A DNA stretch of 42,702 bases. It comes from Chitinophagaceae bacterium (lineage in GTDB: Bacteria; Bacteroidota; Bacteroidia; Chitinophagales; REEL01). A model generated the notes under the pieces. The model did no database searches, was not told the origin of the DNA, and was given only the letters and a program-made list of their open reading frames with translations. Every line of letters starts with the position of its first letter. Position 1 is the stretch's first letter. The position numbers and the translations under genes are program-made. Location: positions 1-42,702 of the forward strand of contig REEL01000128.1 in assembly GCA_007695095.1 (NCBI GenBank), read 5' to 3'. This document shows positions 16,754 to 25,461 of the stretch, piece after piece.

Positions 16754-18073
16754 TTATTTTGTCAGGGGCACAGCGTACAAGTCAAATTCACCTGCATTAG
16801 TAATTTCAACGTCTACAAAAGAACCCGGAGACAAATACTCGTTTTCTGCAGTAATTAAAACTTCATTATCCACTTCCGGAGAATCTATTGCTGTTCGTCC
16901 TACAAAATAACCGGACTCTTTTTTATCAATTAAGACTTTTACGACTTTGCCAATAAAGTCAGTGTTCTTTTTAAAAGAAATCTCCTGTTGAATTTCCATT
17001 AAATCTGCACAACGCTGCTGTTTTACTTCATGAGGGACATCGTCTTTAAGATGATCTCCTGCAAATGTATTTTCCTCATGAGAATAAGCGAACACCCCTA
17101 ATCTGTCAAATTTCTGTTCTTTCACAAAATCTTTCAACTCTTCAAAATCAGCTTCTGTTTCACCGGGAAATCCAACCAGCATAGTTGTTCTGATAGCTAT
17201 GCCCGGCACTTTTTCTCTGGCTGTTCTTAATAGAGCTTCAATTTCCTCTTTGGTAATCTGCCTTTTCATGTTATTTAAAACATTATTTGAAATATGTTGC
17301 AAAGGCATATCGAGGTAATTACAAACTTTTGGGCTTTCATTCATCGCGTCAAAAATTTCTACCGGAAATTTTGAGGGATAAGCATAATGTAACTTAATCC
17401 ATTCTATACCTTCTACTTCAGATAAAGCTAAGAGCAATTCATTAAGCGCTCTTTTCTTATATATATCAAGTCCGTAATAGGTTAATTCCTGAGCAATCAA
17501 CATCAACTCCACGACTCCTTTAGCTGCAAGCTTTTTAGCTTCGTTTACCAATTCTTCAATAGGTTTGGAAATATGTTTTCCTCTCATTAAAGGTATGGCA
17601 CAAAATGCGCAAGTCCGGTTACAGCCCTCTGAAATCTTCAGGTAGGCATAATGTGCCGGTGAGGTAAGTAGTCTTTCGCCAACCAATTCGTGCTTGTAGT
17701 CGGCTTTAAATTGCTTTAGCAGCCGAGGTAATTCTCTAGTGCCGAAATAAGCGTCAACTTCCGGAATTTCTTTTTCAAGGTCGCTTTTATATCTTTGAGA
17801 TAAACAGCCCGTTACGTAAACTTTATCTACCAGACCTTTCACTTTTGCATCGGCATATTGGAGTATAGTACTTACAGACTCTTCTTTTGCATTATCAATA
17901 AAACCACAAGTGTTTATGATTACAATTCGTCTTTCATTTTCATTATCTTCATGAGCCACATCAACGTCAGCAGCTTTTAGCTGTGCCATTAAGACTTCGG
18001 AATCAACAAGATTTTTAGAACAACCTAAAGTAATTACATTTACTTTATTTCGTCCTTTGGGTTTCGTCTTCAA
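16754..18073 (-). CDS. rimO: Ribosomal protein S12 methylthiotransferase RimO
   Basis: Radical SAM enzyme adding a methylthio group to the conserved Asp of ribosomal protein S12. The N-terminal UPF0004 domain has its three cluster cysteines in ITLGCSKN (Cys18), INTCGFI and VTGCLSQR. The radical SAM site is CNRTCAFC near residue 150. A TRAM domain closes the protein. GTRELPRLL and LMRGKHISKP favour RimO over MiaB. The start is a TTG 6 nt after the ftsY stop; no upstream in-frame ATG exists, and the next Met is beyond Cys18. The ftsY-rimO order is common in Bacteroidota. Confidence 0.95.
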   Translation of the reverse strand: MKTKPKGRNKVNVITLGCSKNLVDSEVLMAQLKAADVDVAHEDNENERRIVIINTCGFIDNAKEESVSTILQYADAKVKGLVDKVYVTGCLSQRYKSDLEKEIPEVDAYFGTRELPRLLKQFKADYKHELVGERLLTSPAHYAYLKISEGCNRTCAFCAIPLMRGKHISKPIEELVNEAKKLAAKGVVELMLIAQELTYYGLDIYKKRALNELLLALSEVEGIEWIKLHYAYPSKFPVEIFDAMNESPKVCNYLDMPLQHISNNVLNNMKRQITKEEIEALLRTAREKVPGIAIRTTMLVGFPGETEADFEELKDFVKEQKFDRLGVFAYSHEENTFAGDHLKDDVPHEVKQQRCADLMEIQQEISFKKNTDFIGKVVKVLIDKKESGYFVGRTAIDSPEVDNEVLITAENEYLSPGSFVDVEITNAGEFDLYAVPLTK

Positions 18074-18079
18074 TATAAA

Positions 18080-19033
18080 TTAATTTTTAAACAGAGAATC
18101 AACAAAAGCTTCGGGGTTAAATACCTGCAGGTCTTCTACCTTTTCTCCTACTCCTATAAATTTAACCGGAATTTTAAACTGATCGGCAATACCAATTACA
18201 ACTCCGCCTTTAGCAGTTCCGTCCAGTTTAGTTAACGCAATTGCAGTTACCTTAGTTGCTTTAGTAAATTGCTTAGCCTGTTCAATTGCATTTTGCCCTG
18301 TTGAAGCATCCAGTACAAGCATCACTTCATGCGGACCATCGGGTATAATTTTTTCAACCACCCTTCTTATTTTGGTCAGCTCATTCATGAGATTTACCTT
18401 GTTATGAAGTCGACCGGCAGTATCAATAATCGCCACATCAAAATCTTCTTTTTGTGCTCTTTCAGCCGTTTCATAGGCTACTGCTGCCGGGTCGGCTCCC
18501 ATAGTTTTCATTACAATCGGGACATCCACTCTCTTAGACCAAACCTCTAATTGCTCAATAGCCGCAGCTCTAAAAGTATCAGCGGCTCCCAGTAAAACTT
18601 TTTTACCGTTATTTTTAAATTGGTTAGACAATTTTCCGATGGTCGTTGTTTTTCCAACACCATTAACTCCAACTACAAGTATTACGTAGGGCTTGGGGGC
18701 GCCGGCAGGAAAATAGTCAGCTGAAATAGGCTGATGATTTTCGGTAAGCAGCTTGGTAACTTCTTCCTTTAAAATGATGTTGAGTTCATCCACACCCAAA
18801 TATTTATCTTTGGCAACCCGTGCTTCAATTCTATCTATAATTTTGATGGTTGTATCTATGCCTACATCTGAGGCAATCAATATTTCTTCCAAATTATCCA
18901 GTACATCTTCATCTACTTTAGACTTACCGGCAACTGCTTTAGTAAGTTTGGAAAAAAAACTGCTTTTTGTCTTTTCTAAACCCTTATCGAGCTTTTCCTT
19001 TTTTTCTTTTGAGAAAAAGTCAAATAATCCCAT
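18080..19033 (-). CDS. ftsY: Signal recognition particle receptor FtsY
   Basis: SRP receptor GTPase that docks ribosome-SRP complexes at the inner membrane. A short charged N-terminus leads into the helical N domain, then the G domain with GVNGVGKTTTIGKL (P-loop), DTFRAAA, DTAGRLHNK and TKLDGTAKGG. 317 residues, without the long acidic A domain of E. coli FtsY. A terminator-like hairpin lies 37-67 nt upstream of the ATG, so transcription from the rpmB operon may be cut back before ftsY. Confidence 0.96.
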   Translation of the reverse strand: MGLFDFFSKEKKEKLDKGLEKTKSSFFSKLTKAVAGKSKVDEDVLDNLEEILIASDVGIDTTIKIIDRIEARVAKDKYLGVDELNIILKEEVTKLLTENHQPISADYFPAGAPKPYVILVVGVNGVGKTTTIGKLSNQFKNNGKKVLLGAADTFRAAAIEQLEVWSKRVDVPIVMKTMGADPAAVAYETAERAQKEDFDVAIIDTAGRLHNKVNLMNELTKIRRVVEKIIPDGPHEVMLVLDASTGQNAIEQAKQFTKATKVTAIALTKLDGTAKGGVVIGIADQFKIPVKFIGVGEKVEDLQVFNPEAFVDSLFKN

Positions 19034-19069
19034 AATAATACATTTATTAACTTAATGATTGAGGAAAAC

Positions 19070-19100
19070 AAAAAAAGCTTCTCTTGAAAAAAGAGAAGCT
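19070..19100 (-). terminator. Terminator or attenuator between the DUF4295 gene and ftsY
   Basis: A perfect 10-bp stem (AGCTTCTCTT at 19076-19085 with AAGAGAAGCT at 19091-19100) closes a 5-nt loop and is followed on the minus strand by at least six U. It lies 33 nt after the DUF4295 stop and 37 nt before the ftsY ATG, inside an otherwise continuous gene run. Confidence 0.8.
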
Positions 19101-19133
19101 CCATAGTTTATTTACCTATCCAAAAAAGGGTAT

Positions 19134-19286
19134 TTAAGATAAAGATTCTTTAACATTATCCTTATGAACAATCTTGGATTTGAAAGAATATGAGCCGGAT
19201 TTACTCTTAACGGCACGTATTACTTTAACCATATCTTTACTTCCCGCAACACGGTCAGTTCTAGCGTTTTTACTTACTTTAGCCAT
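19134..19286 (-). CDS. DUF4295 family small basic protein
   Basis: A 50-residue basic protein beginning MAKVSKNARTDRV and ending NVKESLS. It fits the DUF4295 family, a small Bacteroidota protein usually encoded right after rpmG. Its gene starts 2 nt after the rpmG stop, so translation is probably coupled. High Lys/Arg content and position point to a ribosome-associated role, which is inference. Confidence 0.85.
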   Translation of the reverse strand: MAKVSKNARTDRVAGSKDMVKVIRAVKSKSGSYSFKSKIVHKDNVKESLS

Positions 19287-19288
19287 AA

Positions 19289-19477
19289 TTATTTAATTTC
19301 TTTGTGAATAGTATACTTCTTTAAAACCGGATTATACTTTTTAAGTTCCAATCTTTCCGGATGATTTTTCTTGTTCTTTGTTGATATATAGCGAGAAGTT
19401 CCCGACATACCTGAATCTTTATGCTCTGTGCACTCAAGTATAATTTGTTGCCTTCCACCTTTTGATTTCTTTGCCAT
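19289..19477 (-). CDS. rpmG: 50S ribosomal protein L33
   Basis: 62 residues starting [20 protein letters not shown], with [21 protein letters not shown], the L33 core. Only a single Cys remains, so it is the zinc-free type rather than the four-Cys type. It lies 18 nt after rpmB and 2 nt before the DUF4295 gene, in the usual Bacteroidota order. Confidence 0.95.
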   Translation of the reverse strand: MAKKSKGGRQQIILECTEHKDSGMSGTSRYISTKNKKNHPERLELKKYNPVLKKYTIHKEIK

Positions 19478-19495
19478 GGCCTGTTGATTTAATTG

Positions 19496-19738
19496 TTACT
19501 TTATAGAAATTTTACCTTCTTTCTCGAGTTTTTTAAGATAGTTATAGATGCCATACTTATCAATCGTACGCATAGTCTTAGTACAAATCTTAAGGGTTAT
19601 ATACTCATCTAATTCCGGAATGAAATACGTCTTTTTTTGAAGGTTCGGATAAAACCTTCTTTTAGACTTCACATTGGAATGCGAAACCTTATGCCCAACC
19701 AAGGGTCTTTTACCGGATAAATCACATATTCTTGACAT
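19496..19738 (-). CDS. rpmB: 50S ribosomal protein L28
   Basis: 80 residues with the L28 signature CDLSGKRPLVGHKVSHSN and RRFYPNLQKKTYF. First gene of the rpmB-rpmG-DUF4295 unit, with a probable promoter about 30-55 nt upstream. Confidence 0.95.
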   Translation of the reverse strand: MSRICDLSGKRPLVGHKVSHSNVKSKRRFYPNLQKKTYFIPELDEYITLKICTKTMRTIDKYGIYNYLKKLEKEGKISIK

Positions 19739-19766
19739 CTTAATACTTTTTTTTCAATAAGGACTG

Positions 19767-19794
19767 CAAAGTTCGATAAAAATATTTATTCAAA
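19767..19794 (-). promoter_or_regulatory. Near-consensus promoter for rpmB
   Basis: On the minus strand TTTG (19794-19791), 16 nt, GAACTTTG (19774-19767): the -7 box has GA instead of TA at its first positions, but the spacing is right. It begins about 30 nt before the rpmB ATG. Confidence 0.35.
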
Positions 19795-19810
19795 CAAGCT
19801 TTTTTAGATT

Positions 19811-21730
19811 TTATTCTAAGCCTTTTGTGATTTCAAATTCGGTTCTTCTATTAAGCTGATGTTCGGCCTCAGAACAAGGCACACCTTCTGCACAATCATT
19901 CACCAATTTTCTTTCTCCAAAACCCCGGAAGGTCAGCCTTTCTCTATCGATACCCTTTTTAATCAGATAATCCACCGCTGATCGTGCTCTGTTATTTGAT
20001 AATACCATGTTATAGGCGTCAGTACCCCGGCTGTCGGTGTGAGATTGCAACTCAATATGAATTTCAGGGTATTCCTTTAAAATCTCAACAAGTTTATCTA
20101 ATACCAAAGCTGCATCCGGTCGGATATTATATCTGTCAAAATCATAGTAAATGTTTCTCAGCTGAAAAACTTCGCCGGCTATCAATCGACCCATACTTAT
20201 AACTTTCTGTAAGTTTGTTGAAGTATCAATATCTACAGTAGAAATCGTTAGCTCATCATCAGCTGTATAGCCACTTTTACGGGTTGTAATTTCATATTCT
20301 TTATCCGCTTTAAGCCTGAATGAAACTATACCTTCTTCGCCTGTTAATTTTTCAACTATATCACCGGTTTCTTTATTAATAAGATTCACCAGGACAGAAT
20401 CTATCGGCAATTCAGTTAAACGGTTTAAAACTAAAATTTCAATATAAATTTCTATTAGTTTATTGAAGCGATAAATGTCATCGTCTCCTTTTCCACCCTG
20501 CCTGTTTGAAGAAAAATATCCCCACTTTTTGTCTTCGCTTTTTATAATTCCAAAGTCATCACCGGAAGAATTTATCGGTGGTCCCAGATTTGTCACCTCC
20601 CAACTTCCATCACCATTTGGAACTGCTCTGTATATATCCAGTCCGCCCAAACCTACTCTACCATCTGATGCAAAATACAATGTTCCGTCAGGATGAATAA
20701 AAGGAAATACCTCATCGCCTTCTGTATTTAAACTTTCACCCAAATTTTCAGGCTCTCCCCATTCTCCATCTTCATTTTTATGAACCACGTATAAATCTCC
20801 CCCTCCAAAACCACCCGGCATGTCAGATGAAAAATACATAGTTTTACCGTCTTCTGTTAAAGTAGGATGCGCTGTTGAATATTCCACATCACCAAAAACA
20901 GGCCCCTGCACTTCCCACTTTCCATCTTTCAGGATAGCGTGAAAAACTTCGAGTTTCATAATTCCTTCCTGACTGACTCTGGTACGTCTGCCCTGATAAA
21001 AATTACGAGTGAAATACATTTCAGTATAATCTTTTGTAAATGTTAAAGGCCCTTCATGATAGCGCTGATTCACTTCACCTGTCAATAATTCCGGTTCTGA
21101 ATACCCTCCCTCTCTAAGTCTTCTTGTTAAATATAAATCTAAAAAAGCCTGATCAGTCCAGCTATCAGCTCTTCTCTTTGAAGGAGTCGGTGCTCTTGAT
21201 GACGGAAAAACCAGACCATTTTCTTGATAAAATGCCGGACTAAACTCGGCAGATTCTGTATTTATACCAATATTTTCAACCTCGAAACCTATGGAATCAC
21301 TAATTAAATCTAAAATCTCTCCCATACCATCGTAGAGTCGCTGCCCCCTTGTGTCTTCGGGATTTAAATCTGCGTATCTACCGTAATAAATCCGTGCCTT
21401 TTCATAATTCTGATTAGAGCGCAAGGCCTGTGCATAATGAAAGTAATAAATGGGTTCAATATTTTCAAACTGAATAGCCTTTGCATACCATTTCTCTGCA
21501 TTTTCAGGATCGTTAGTTAAACGGTAGCTATCTCCTAAACGCTTTACAGCGCGCTCATTTGAGGGATCGTTTTCTAACACAGTCTGATAACGCTCTATAG
21601 CACTGCTAAACCTAAACTTTTCAAAATCCCTGTCAGCCCTTCGCATTACCCTGTTTTGAGAAAAACTTTCGAGTACCGGGACTGTAATTAAAATTAATAG
21701 TAAAATCTTAATAAAAATCAACTTAGACAT
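19811..21730 (-). CDS. PorE-like OmpA family protein (TPR, beta-propeller, CRD, OmpA)
   Basis: 639 residues: a signal peptide (hydrophobic to about 25, ending SFSQN); TPR-like helices (about 28-130); WD40/PD40-type propeller repeats (about 165-430, with recurrent TMYFSSD, LYFASDG and GYFSSNRQGG blades); a carboxypeptidase-regulatory-like beta domain (about 440-515); and a C-terminal OmpA peptidoglycan-binding domain (about 525-639; SHTDSRGTDAYN, NRARSAVDYL, NRRTEFEI). That order matches PorE, a periplasmic type IX secretion component. No lipobox is present, and Bacteroidota often have several such paralogs, so PorE itself is not proven. It would act in the periplasm, tethered to peptidoglycan. 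The giant secreted protein at the left edge would be a plausible client. Confidence 0.85.
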   Translation of the reverse strand: MSKLIFIKILLLILITVPVLESFSQNRVMRRADRDFEKFRFSSAIERYQTVLENDPSNERAVKRLGDSYRLTNDPENAEKWYAKAIQFENIEPIYYFHYAQALRSNQNYEKARIYYGRYADLNPEDTRGQRLYDGMGEILDLISDSIGFEVENIGINTESAEFSPAFYQENGLVFPSSRAPTPSKRRADSWTDQAFLDLYLTRRLREGGYSEPELLTGEVNQRYHEGPLTFTKDYTEMYFTRNFYQGRRTRVSQEGIMKLEVFHAILKDGKWEVQGPVFGDVEYSTAHPTLTEDGKTMYFSSDMPGGFGGGDLYVVHKNEDGEWGEPENLGESLNTEGDEVFPFIHPDGTLYFASDGRVGLGGLDIYRAVPNGDGSWEVTNLGPPINSSGDDFGIIKSEDKKWGYFSSNRQGGKGDDDIYRFNKLIEIYIEILVLNRLTELPIDSVLVNLINKETGDIVEKLTGEEGIVSFRLKADKEYEITTRKSGYTADDELTISTVDIDTSTNLQKVISMGRLIAGEVFQLRNIYYDFDRYNIRPDAALVLDKLVEILKEYPEIHIELQSHTDSRGTDAYNMVLSNNRARSAVDYLIKKGIDRERLTFRGFGERKLVNDCAEGVPCSEAEHQLNRRTEFEITKGLE

Positions 21731-21764
21731 ATAAATTCTATTTTGGGTATAAAAACCATTTTGA

Positions 21765-21772
21765 CAAAATTA
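21765..21772 (-). promoter_or_regulatory. -7 box (TAATTTTG) for the OmpA-family gene
   Basis: The minus strand reads TAATTTTG, 35 nt before the ATG. No clear -33. Confidence 0.4.
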
Positions 21773-21887
21773 TAACAAAAAAGACTAATTTAAGCCCCTA
21801 TTACATTTTTTTGAATAACTTCCTTATACGTAACAAATTTACAGCGGTTACTTAGGGAAACATAAAACTGATACGTAATTTCTTTGT

Positions 21888-21895
21888 TACCTTTG
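21888..21895 (+). promoter_or_regulatory. -7 box (TACCTTTG) for proline dehydrogenase
   Basis: Matches TAnnTTTG, 17 nt before the ATG. The divergent box for the OmpA gene is about 115 bp away. Confidence 0.45.
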
Positions 21896-21911
21896 TGAAT
21901 CAAGTAATAGC

Positions 21912-23102
21912 ATGAATAAAAACACAAATAATCATCCCCAATTTGACCCTGATAATCTGGAGGGTGCTTTCGGACATTTATCAAACAAAGATATAAAAAC
22001 AAGAGACAGAATCTTTAGTCTTTTTAACAGTAAATTTTTAGTAAAATTTGGAACTTCAGCAGTCTATAAAGCTTCCAGGCTAGGGCTTCCCGTATCATTC
22101 TTTGTACCTAAAAAACTGTATCGTTTGTTTGTTGGAGGTGAAAATTTAAAGCAATGTGCCCCTTTGGTAATTAGGCTGCAAAAAGATAAAGTATTTACTA
22201 TTTTGGATTATGCAGTTGAAGCAAAATCAGGTGAAAGAGAATATGATAAAACTTTAAATGAGAATTTAGATGCCCTGGCCTTCGGGAAAAAATACCCGGG
22301 ACTTAAAGTAATTAGTGCTAAAATAAGTGGTCTTGCAGAGAATGCTCTTTTAGAATCTATTCAAAAAGGTGAAGATCTTACTGAAAATCAAAAAGATAAA
22401 CTCAAAAAAGTAAGACAAAGACTGGATAAGCTGGCTCTATCCGCCTCCGAAAACAATACCGGCATTTTTTTTGATGCAGAAGAAAGCTGGGTTCAGAATC
22501 CAATGGATATGCTGGTTGATGAGTTGATGGAAAAGTATAATAAAGAGAAAGTTGTGGTATTCAATACTTATCAACTATACCGAAAGGACAGACTTGATTT
22601 TTTGAAAAAATCATTTCAAAATGCGAAGGAAAAAAACTTTCTGCTGGGAGCTAAAATTGTCCGTGGAGCCTATATAGAGAAAGAAAATGAACGCGCTATA
22701 AAAATGGGCTATCCATCACCTATTCATCAAAGCAAGTCTGATACAGATAATGACTACGATGCTGCAATAGACTTTTGTCTCCAAAACTTAAAAGATATTT
22801 CCGTTTGTGTAGCAACTCACAATGAAAATAGCTGTAAACTGGCATTAGACTTAGCTCAAAAATATAATATTGACCTTAATCATCCTCATTTGTTCTTCTC
22901 ACAGCTCTTTGGTATGGGAGATCATCTAACTTACAATTTGGCAAATGCCGGCTGTAATGCAACTAAATACATACCCTACGGGCCCATAAAAGAGGCTATT
23001 CCTTATTTAATGAGACGAATACAGGAAAATTCTTCTGTAGAAGGTCAAATGGGACGTGAATTAGGATTATTAAAAAAGGAAATTAAACGAAGAAATATTT
23101 AA
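21912..23102 (+). CDS. Proline dehydrogenase (monofunctional)
   Basis: FAD enzyme oxidising proline to pyrroline-5-carboxylate, membrane-associated and feeding the quinone pool. 396 residues, PRODH domain only (no P5C dehydrogenase fusion). Visible marks: FFDAEESW (sheet and FAD-site strand), NTYQLYRKDRLD, GAKIVRGAYIEKE (FAD/proline-site Arg and Gly), VATHNENS, and the late YIPYGPIKEAIPYLMRRIQEN containing the paired arginines (RR) that bind the proline carboxylate. Bacteroidota commonly have this stand-alone form of about 390 residues. Its stop overlaps the convergent RND gene by 4 nt. Confidence 0.94.
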   Translation: MNKNTNNHPQFDPDNLEGAFGHLSNKDIKTRDRIFSLFNSKFLVKFGTSAVYKASRLGLPVSFFVPKKLYRLFVGGENLKQCAPLVIRLQKDKVFTILDYAVEAKSGEREYDKTLNENLDALAFGKKYPGLKVISAKISGLAENALLESIQKGEDLTENQKDKLKKVRQRLDKLALSASENNTGIFFDAEESWVQNPMDMLVDELMEKYNKEKVVVFNTYQLYRKDRLDFLKKSFQNAKEKNFLLGAKIVRGAYIEKENERAIKMGYPSPIHQSKSDTDNDYDAAIDFCLQNLKDISVCVATHNENSCKLALDLAQKYNIDLNHPHLFFSQLFGMGDHLTYNLANAGCNATKYIPYGPIKEAIPYLMRRIQENSSVEGQMGRELGLLKKEIKRRNI

Positions 23103-25348
23103 CTTTTATCTTTAATAAACTTTCTCAACAAAACAGGTACGATAAACAAATCGGCTATAAATGCTATTGCCAATGTGATGCTGATTAAAAGTCCGACTTT
23201 AAAAGTGCTGTCATAGTCAGAAGTTGTCAAAACCATAAATCCCATAAATAAAATAATAGTTGTTAATCCAACGGCTTTCCCGGTCACCCTCATCATGTTT
23301 TGAACTGCTCTGTGGACAGGCATTCCGCTTGCTAAGTTTAATTTAAACCGACTCAAAAAGTGGATAGTATCATCCACGGCAATTCCAAAAGCAATAGCAA
23401 AAATGATGGAAGTTGGAGCATCTAATACCACACCTGCAAATCCCATAAAAGCAGCTGTAAGTATTAAAGGAAAAACATTAGGAATCAATGATATCAATAC
23501 CATTTTAAAACTTCTGAATAAAAAAGCCATCAACACGCTTACAACCAGAAAAGCTAAACCAAGACCGGAGAGCAAACTTTTTATGAGATATTGATTATTA
23601 TTATCAAAAAGCACCCCATTACCGGTAAACCTGTATGACAGCAGCTCTATATCAATGTTTTCGTTAAACCAATTGTCAAATTGCTGCATAAGCTCCTTTG
23701 CTTTATAAGAACCTACATCCTCCATTTTTCCGCTTAATCGGGCAATATCCCTGTCTTTTGTCTGAACAACTCCCAGCCCTTTAGGAAAATTAGCCGCTAA
23801 TCGTTTATATCTTTCAAAGGTATTTTCGTCGCCGGGTAAATGAAAAAAACTGTTTCTGTCCCCATTATGGGCTCTGTGCAAGCTTTTATAAATATCTACC
23901 GGTGAGATAATCCCCGAAAAGTCCGGATGAGCCCTTAAATAACGGGTAACCTTCTCGATTTCAAGAGCCGTTCTATAATCATCTGTTTTTTTACCCTCTG
24001 CCGGTATTAAAGCCAGTTCAAGCGGTCGAAAACCTCCCAATTTTTCTTCATAAAACTCAAAATCATCTGTAATACGCTCATTAGCCGGTAAATCGCTTTT
24101 TAATCTCGCATCCGTAGATATAGTACTTATACCGTAAAAGCCAATAAGCAATAATATTAAACCTACTCCCAGTATTTTCTTTTCATGACTTATGGATATT
24201 CCATTCACTCTGAGTGCTAAAGCTTCCAGTCTGCGAATCAATCGCCACCTGCTTTTCATTTTTTTGTCATTTAACAGCAGCAGACAGGATGTTGAAAAAG
24301 TTATAGTAACCAAAAAAGCTATAAAAACACCCAATGCCGCCAATAAACCAAAATTACGAATGGGTTCAATCTGGGAAGATTGAAGAGATAAAAAACCTAT
24401 AGATGTGGTAATACTGGTCAGCAATAATGCAGTTCCAATTTCTTTTAAAATCCTTTTTACAATTACTTTTCTGTCATCACCTTTATAAACTCCGTCGGTG
24501 TATGCAGAAAGTATGTGCACCATATCAGACATTCCTACAATAAGCATGATTATTGGGAAAAGGGTGCTCATAAAATCCAACGGAACTCTGAAAAACCCAA
24601 GAATTCCCATAAAAATCACTAATGCAATAATTACTGAGGTGAATGCTATAATTGTTAGTCGAATACTTCGGAAAATCAAGTAGAGTGCCAGCAAAACAAT
24701 AACTGCAGAAATCAAAATATACTTTTGCATCTCTTCCAGTTGTTTTCTCACAAAAACAGTTTGAATATTAGCTCTGCCGGCTACGTGCCATTTTAGATGA
24801 GGGGCTTTTTTTTCTAATAAAGCAAACAAGCTGTCGTTCAGGTTTTCTGCTTGCTCCTGGGTTAAAAATTGCTCTGTTTCCAACACAATATTTAAGGTTG
24901 TTGCGTCTTCAGAGATTAGTTTTCCGTTAACAATCGGGTCTCCAGCAATTTTTAAACTATCTGATGAATAGCGTTCCGGCCGGTCTATATTTAATGCTGA
25001 TATAGACGTTAATCCTAAAGGAGTTTGCAGTGGTCGTTGAATCGTATGAAGGCTAATTACACTTAAGACATGCGGTAATGTTTTTAACTCTTCTGTAATT
25101 AATTTCGTTTCCTGCAGAAATTCCTGATTATAAAGCCCTTCTTCGCGGTTGAAAGCTACAAAAAGTACATTATCATCCGGTTCAAATTGTTCTCTGAAAT
25201 CTCTATAAAAAGCATAGTCAGTATCTGTTGACGGAAAAAAGGCTTCGAAATCATAAACAACATTTATCCGTAAAGCATAAAACCCAGCTACGACACTAAT
25301 CAGTAAATAAATAAAAACAATCCACTTCCGCCCTTTGTATATAAGCAT
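23099..25348 (-). CDS. RND superfamily (MMPL-type) exporter
   Basis: 749 residues with the two-fold RND plan: TM1 near residues 10-28, a periplasmic loop, a five-TM block (about 195-365) with GMSDMVHILSAYTDG (the proton-relay Asp region), TM7 near 390-410, a second loop, and a second five-TM block (about 590-745) with AFGIAVDDTIHFLSRF. The Asp-containing GMSD/AVDD motifs are the usual MMPL energy-coupling sites. At 749 residues it is the short MMPL/HpnN-like type, not an AcrB-type drug pump (about 1040), and no membrane-fusion or TolC-type partner is nearby. Lipid or hydrophobic-substrate transport is the usual guess, unproven here. Confidence 0.88.
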   Translation of the reverse strand: MLIYKGRKWIVFIYLLISVVAGFYALRINVVYDFEAFFPSTDTDYAFYRDFREQFEPDDNVLFVAFNREEGLYNQEFLQETKLITEELKTLPHVLSVISLHTIQRPLQTPLGLTSISALNIDRPERYSSDSLKIAGDPIVNGKLISEDATTLNIVLETEQFLTQEQAENLNDSLFALLEKKAPHLKWHVAGRANIQTVFVRKQLEEMQKYILISAVIVLLALYLIFRSIRLTIIAFTSVIIALVIFMGILGFFRVPLDFMSTLFPIIMLIVGMSDMVHILSAYTDGVYKGDDRKVIVKRILKEIGTALLLTSITTSIGFLSLQSSQIEPIRNFGLLAALGVFIAFLVTITFSTSCLLLLNDKKMKSRWRLIRRLEALALRVNGISISHEKKILGVGLILLLIGFYGISTISTDARLKSDLPANERITDDFEFYEEKLGGFRPLELALIPAEGKKTDDYRTALEIEKVTRYLRAHPDFSGIISPVDIYKSLHRAHNGDRNSFFHLPGDENTFERYKRLAANFPKGLGVVQTKDRDIARLSGKMEDVGSYKAKELMQQFDNWFNENIDIELLSYRFTGNGVLFDNNNQYLIKSLLSGLGLAFLVVSVLMAFLFRSFKMVLISLIPNVFPLILTAAFMGFAGVVLDAPTSIIFAIAFGIAVDDTIHFLSRFKLNLASGMPVHRAVQNMMRVTGKAVGLTTIILFMGFMVLTTSDYDSTFKVGLLISITLAIAFIADLFIVPVLLRKFIKDKS

Positions 25349-25443
25349 ATAAAGTATTCGACTTCTTAATCGATTTTAAGATTTGAGTAAAATAAATTTT
25401 TGTAAAACTACATTAGTTAACTATTTCTACGCCTGAATGTTCT

Positions 25444-25451
25444 TAAATTTG
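25444..25451 (+). promoter_or_regulatory. -7 box (TAAATTTG) for mfd
   Basis: Matches TAnnTTTG and ends 10 nt before the TTG start of mfd, which implies a very short leader. Confidence 0.4.
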
Positions 25452-25461
25452 CAAATAGATT

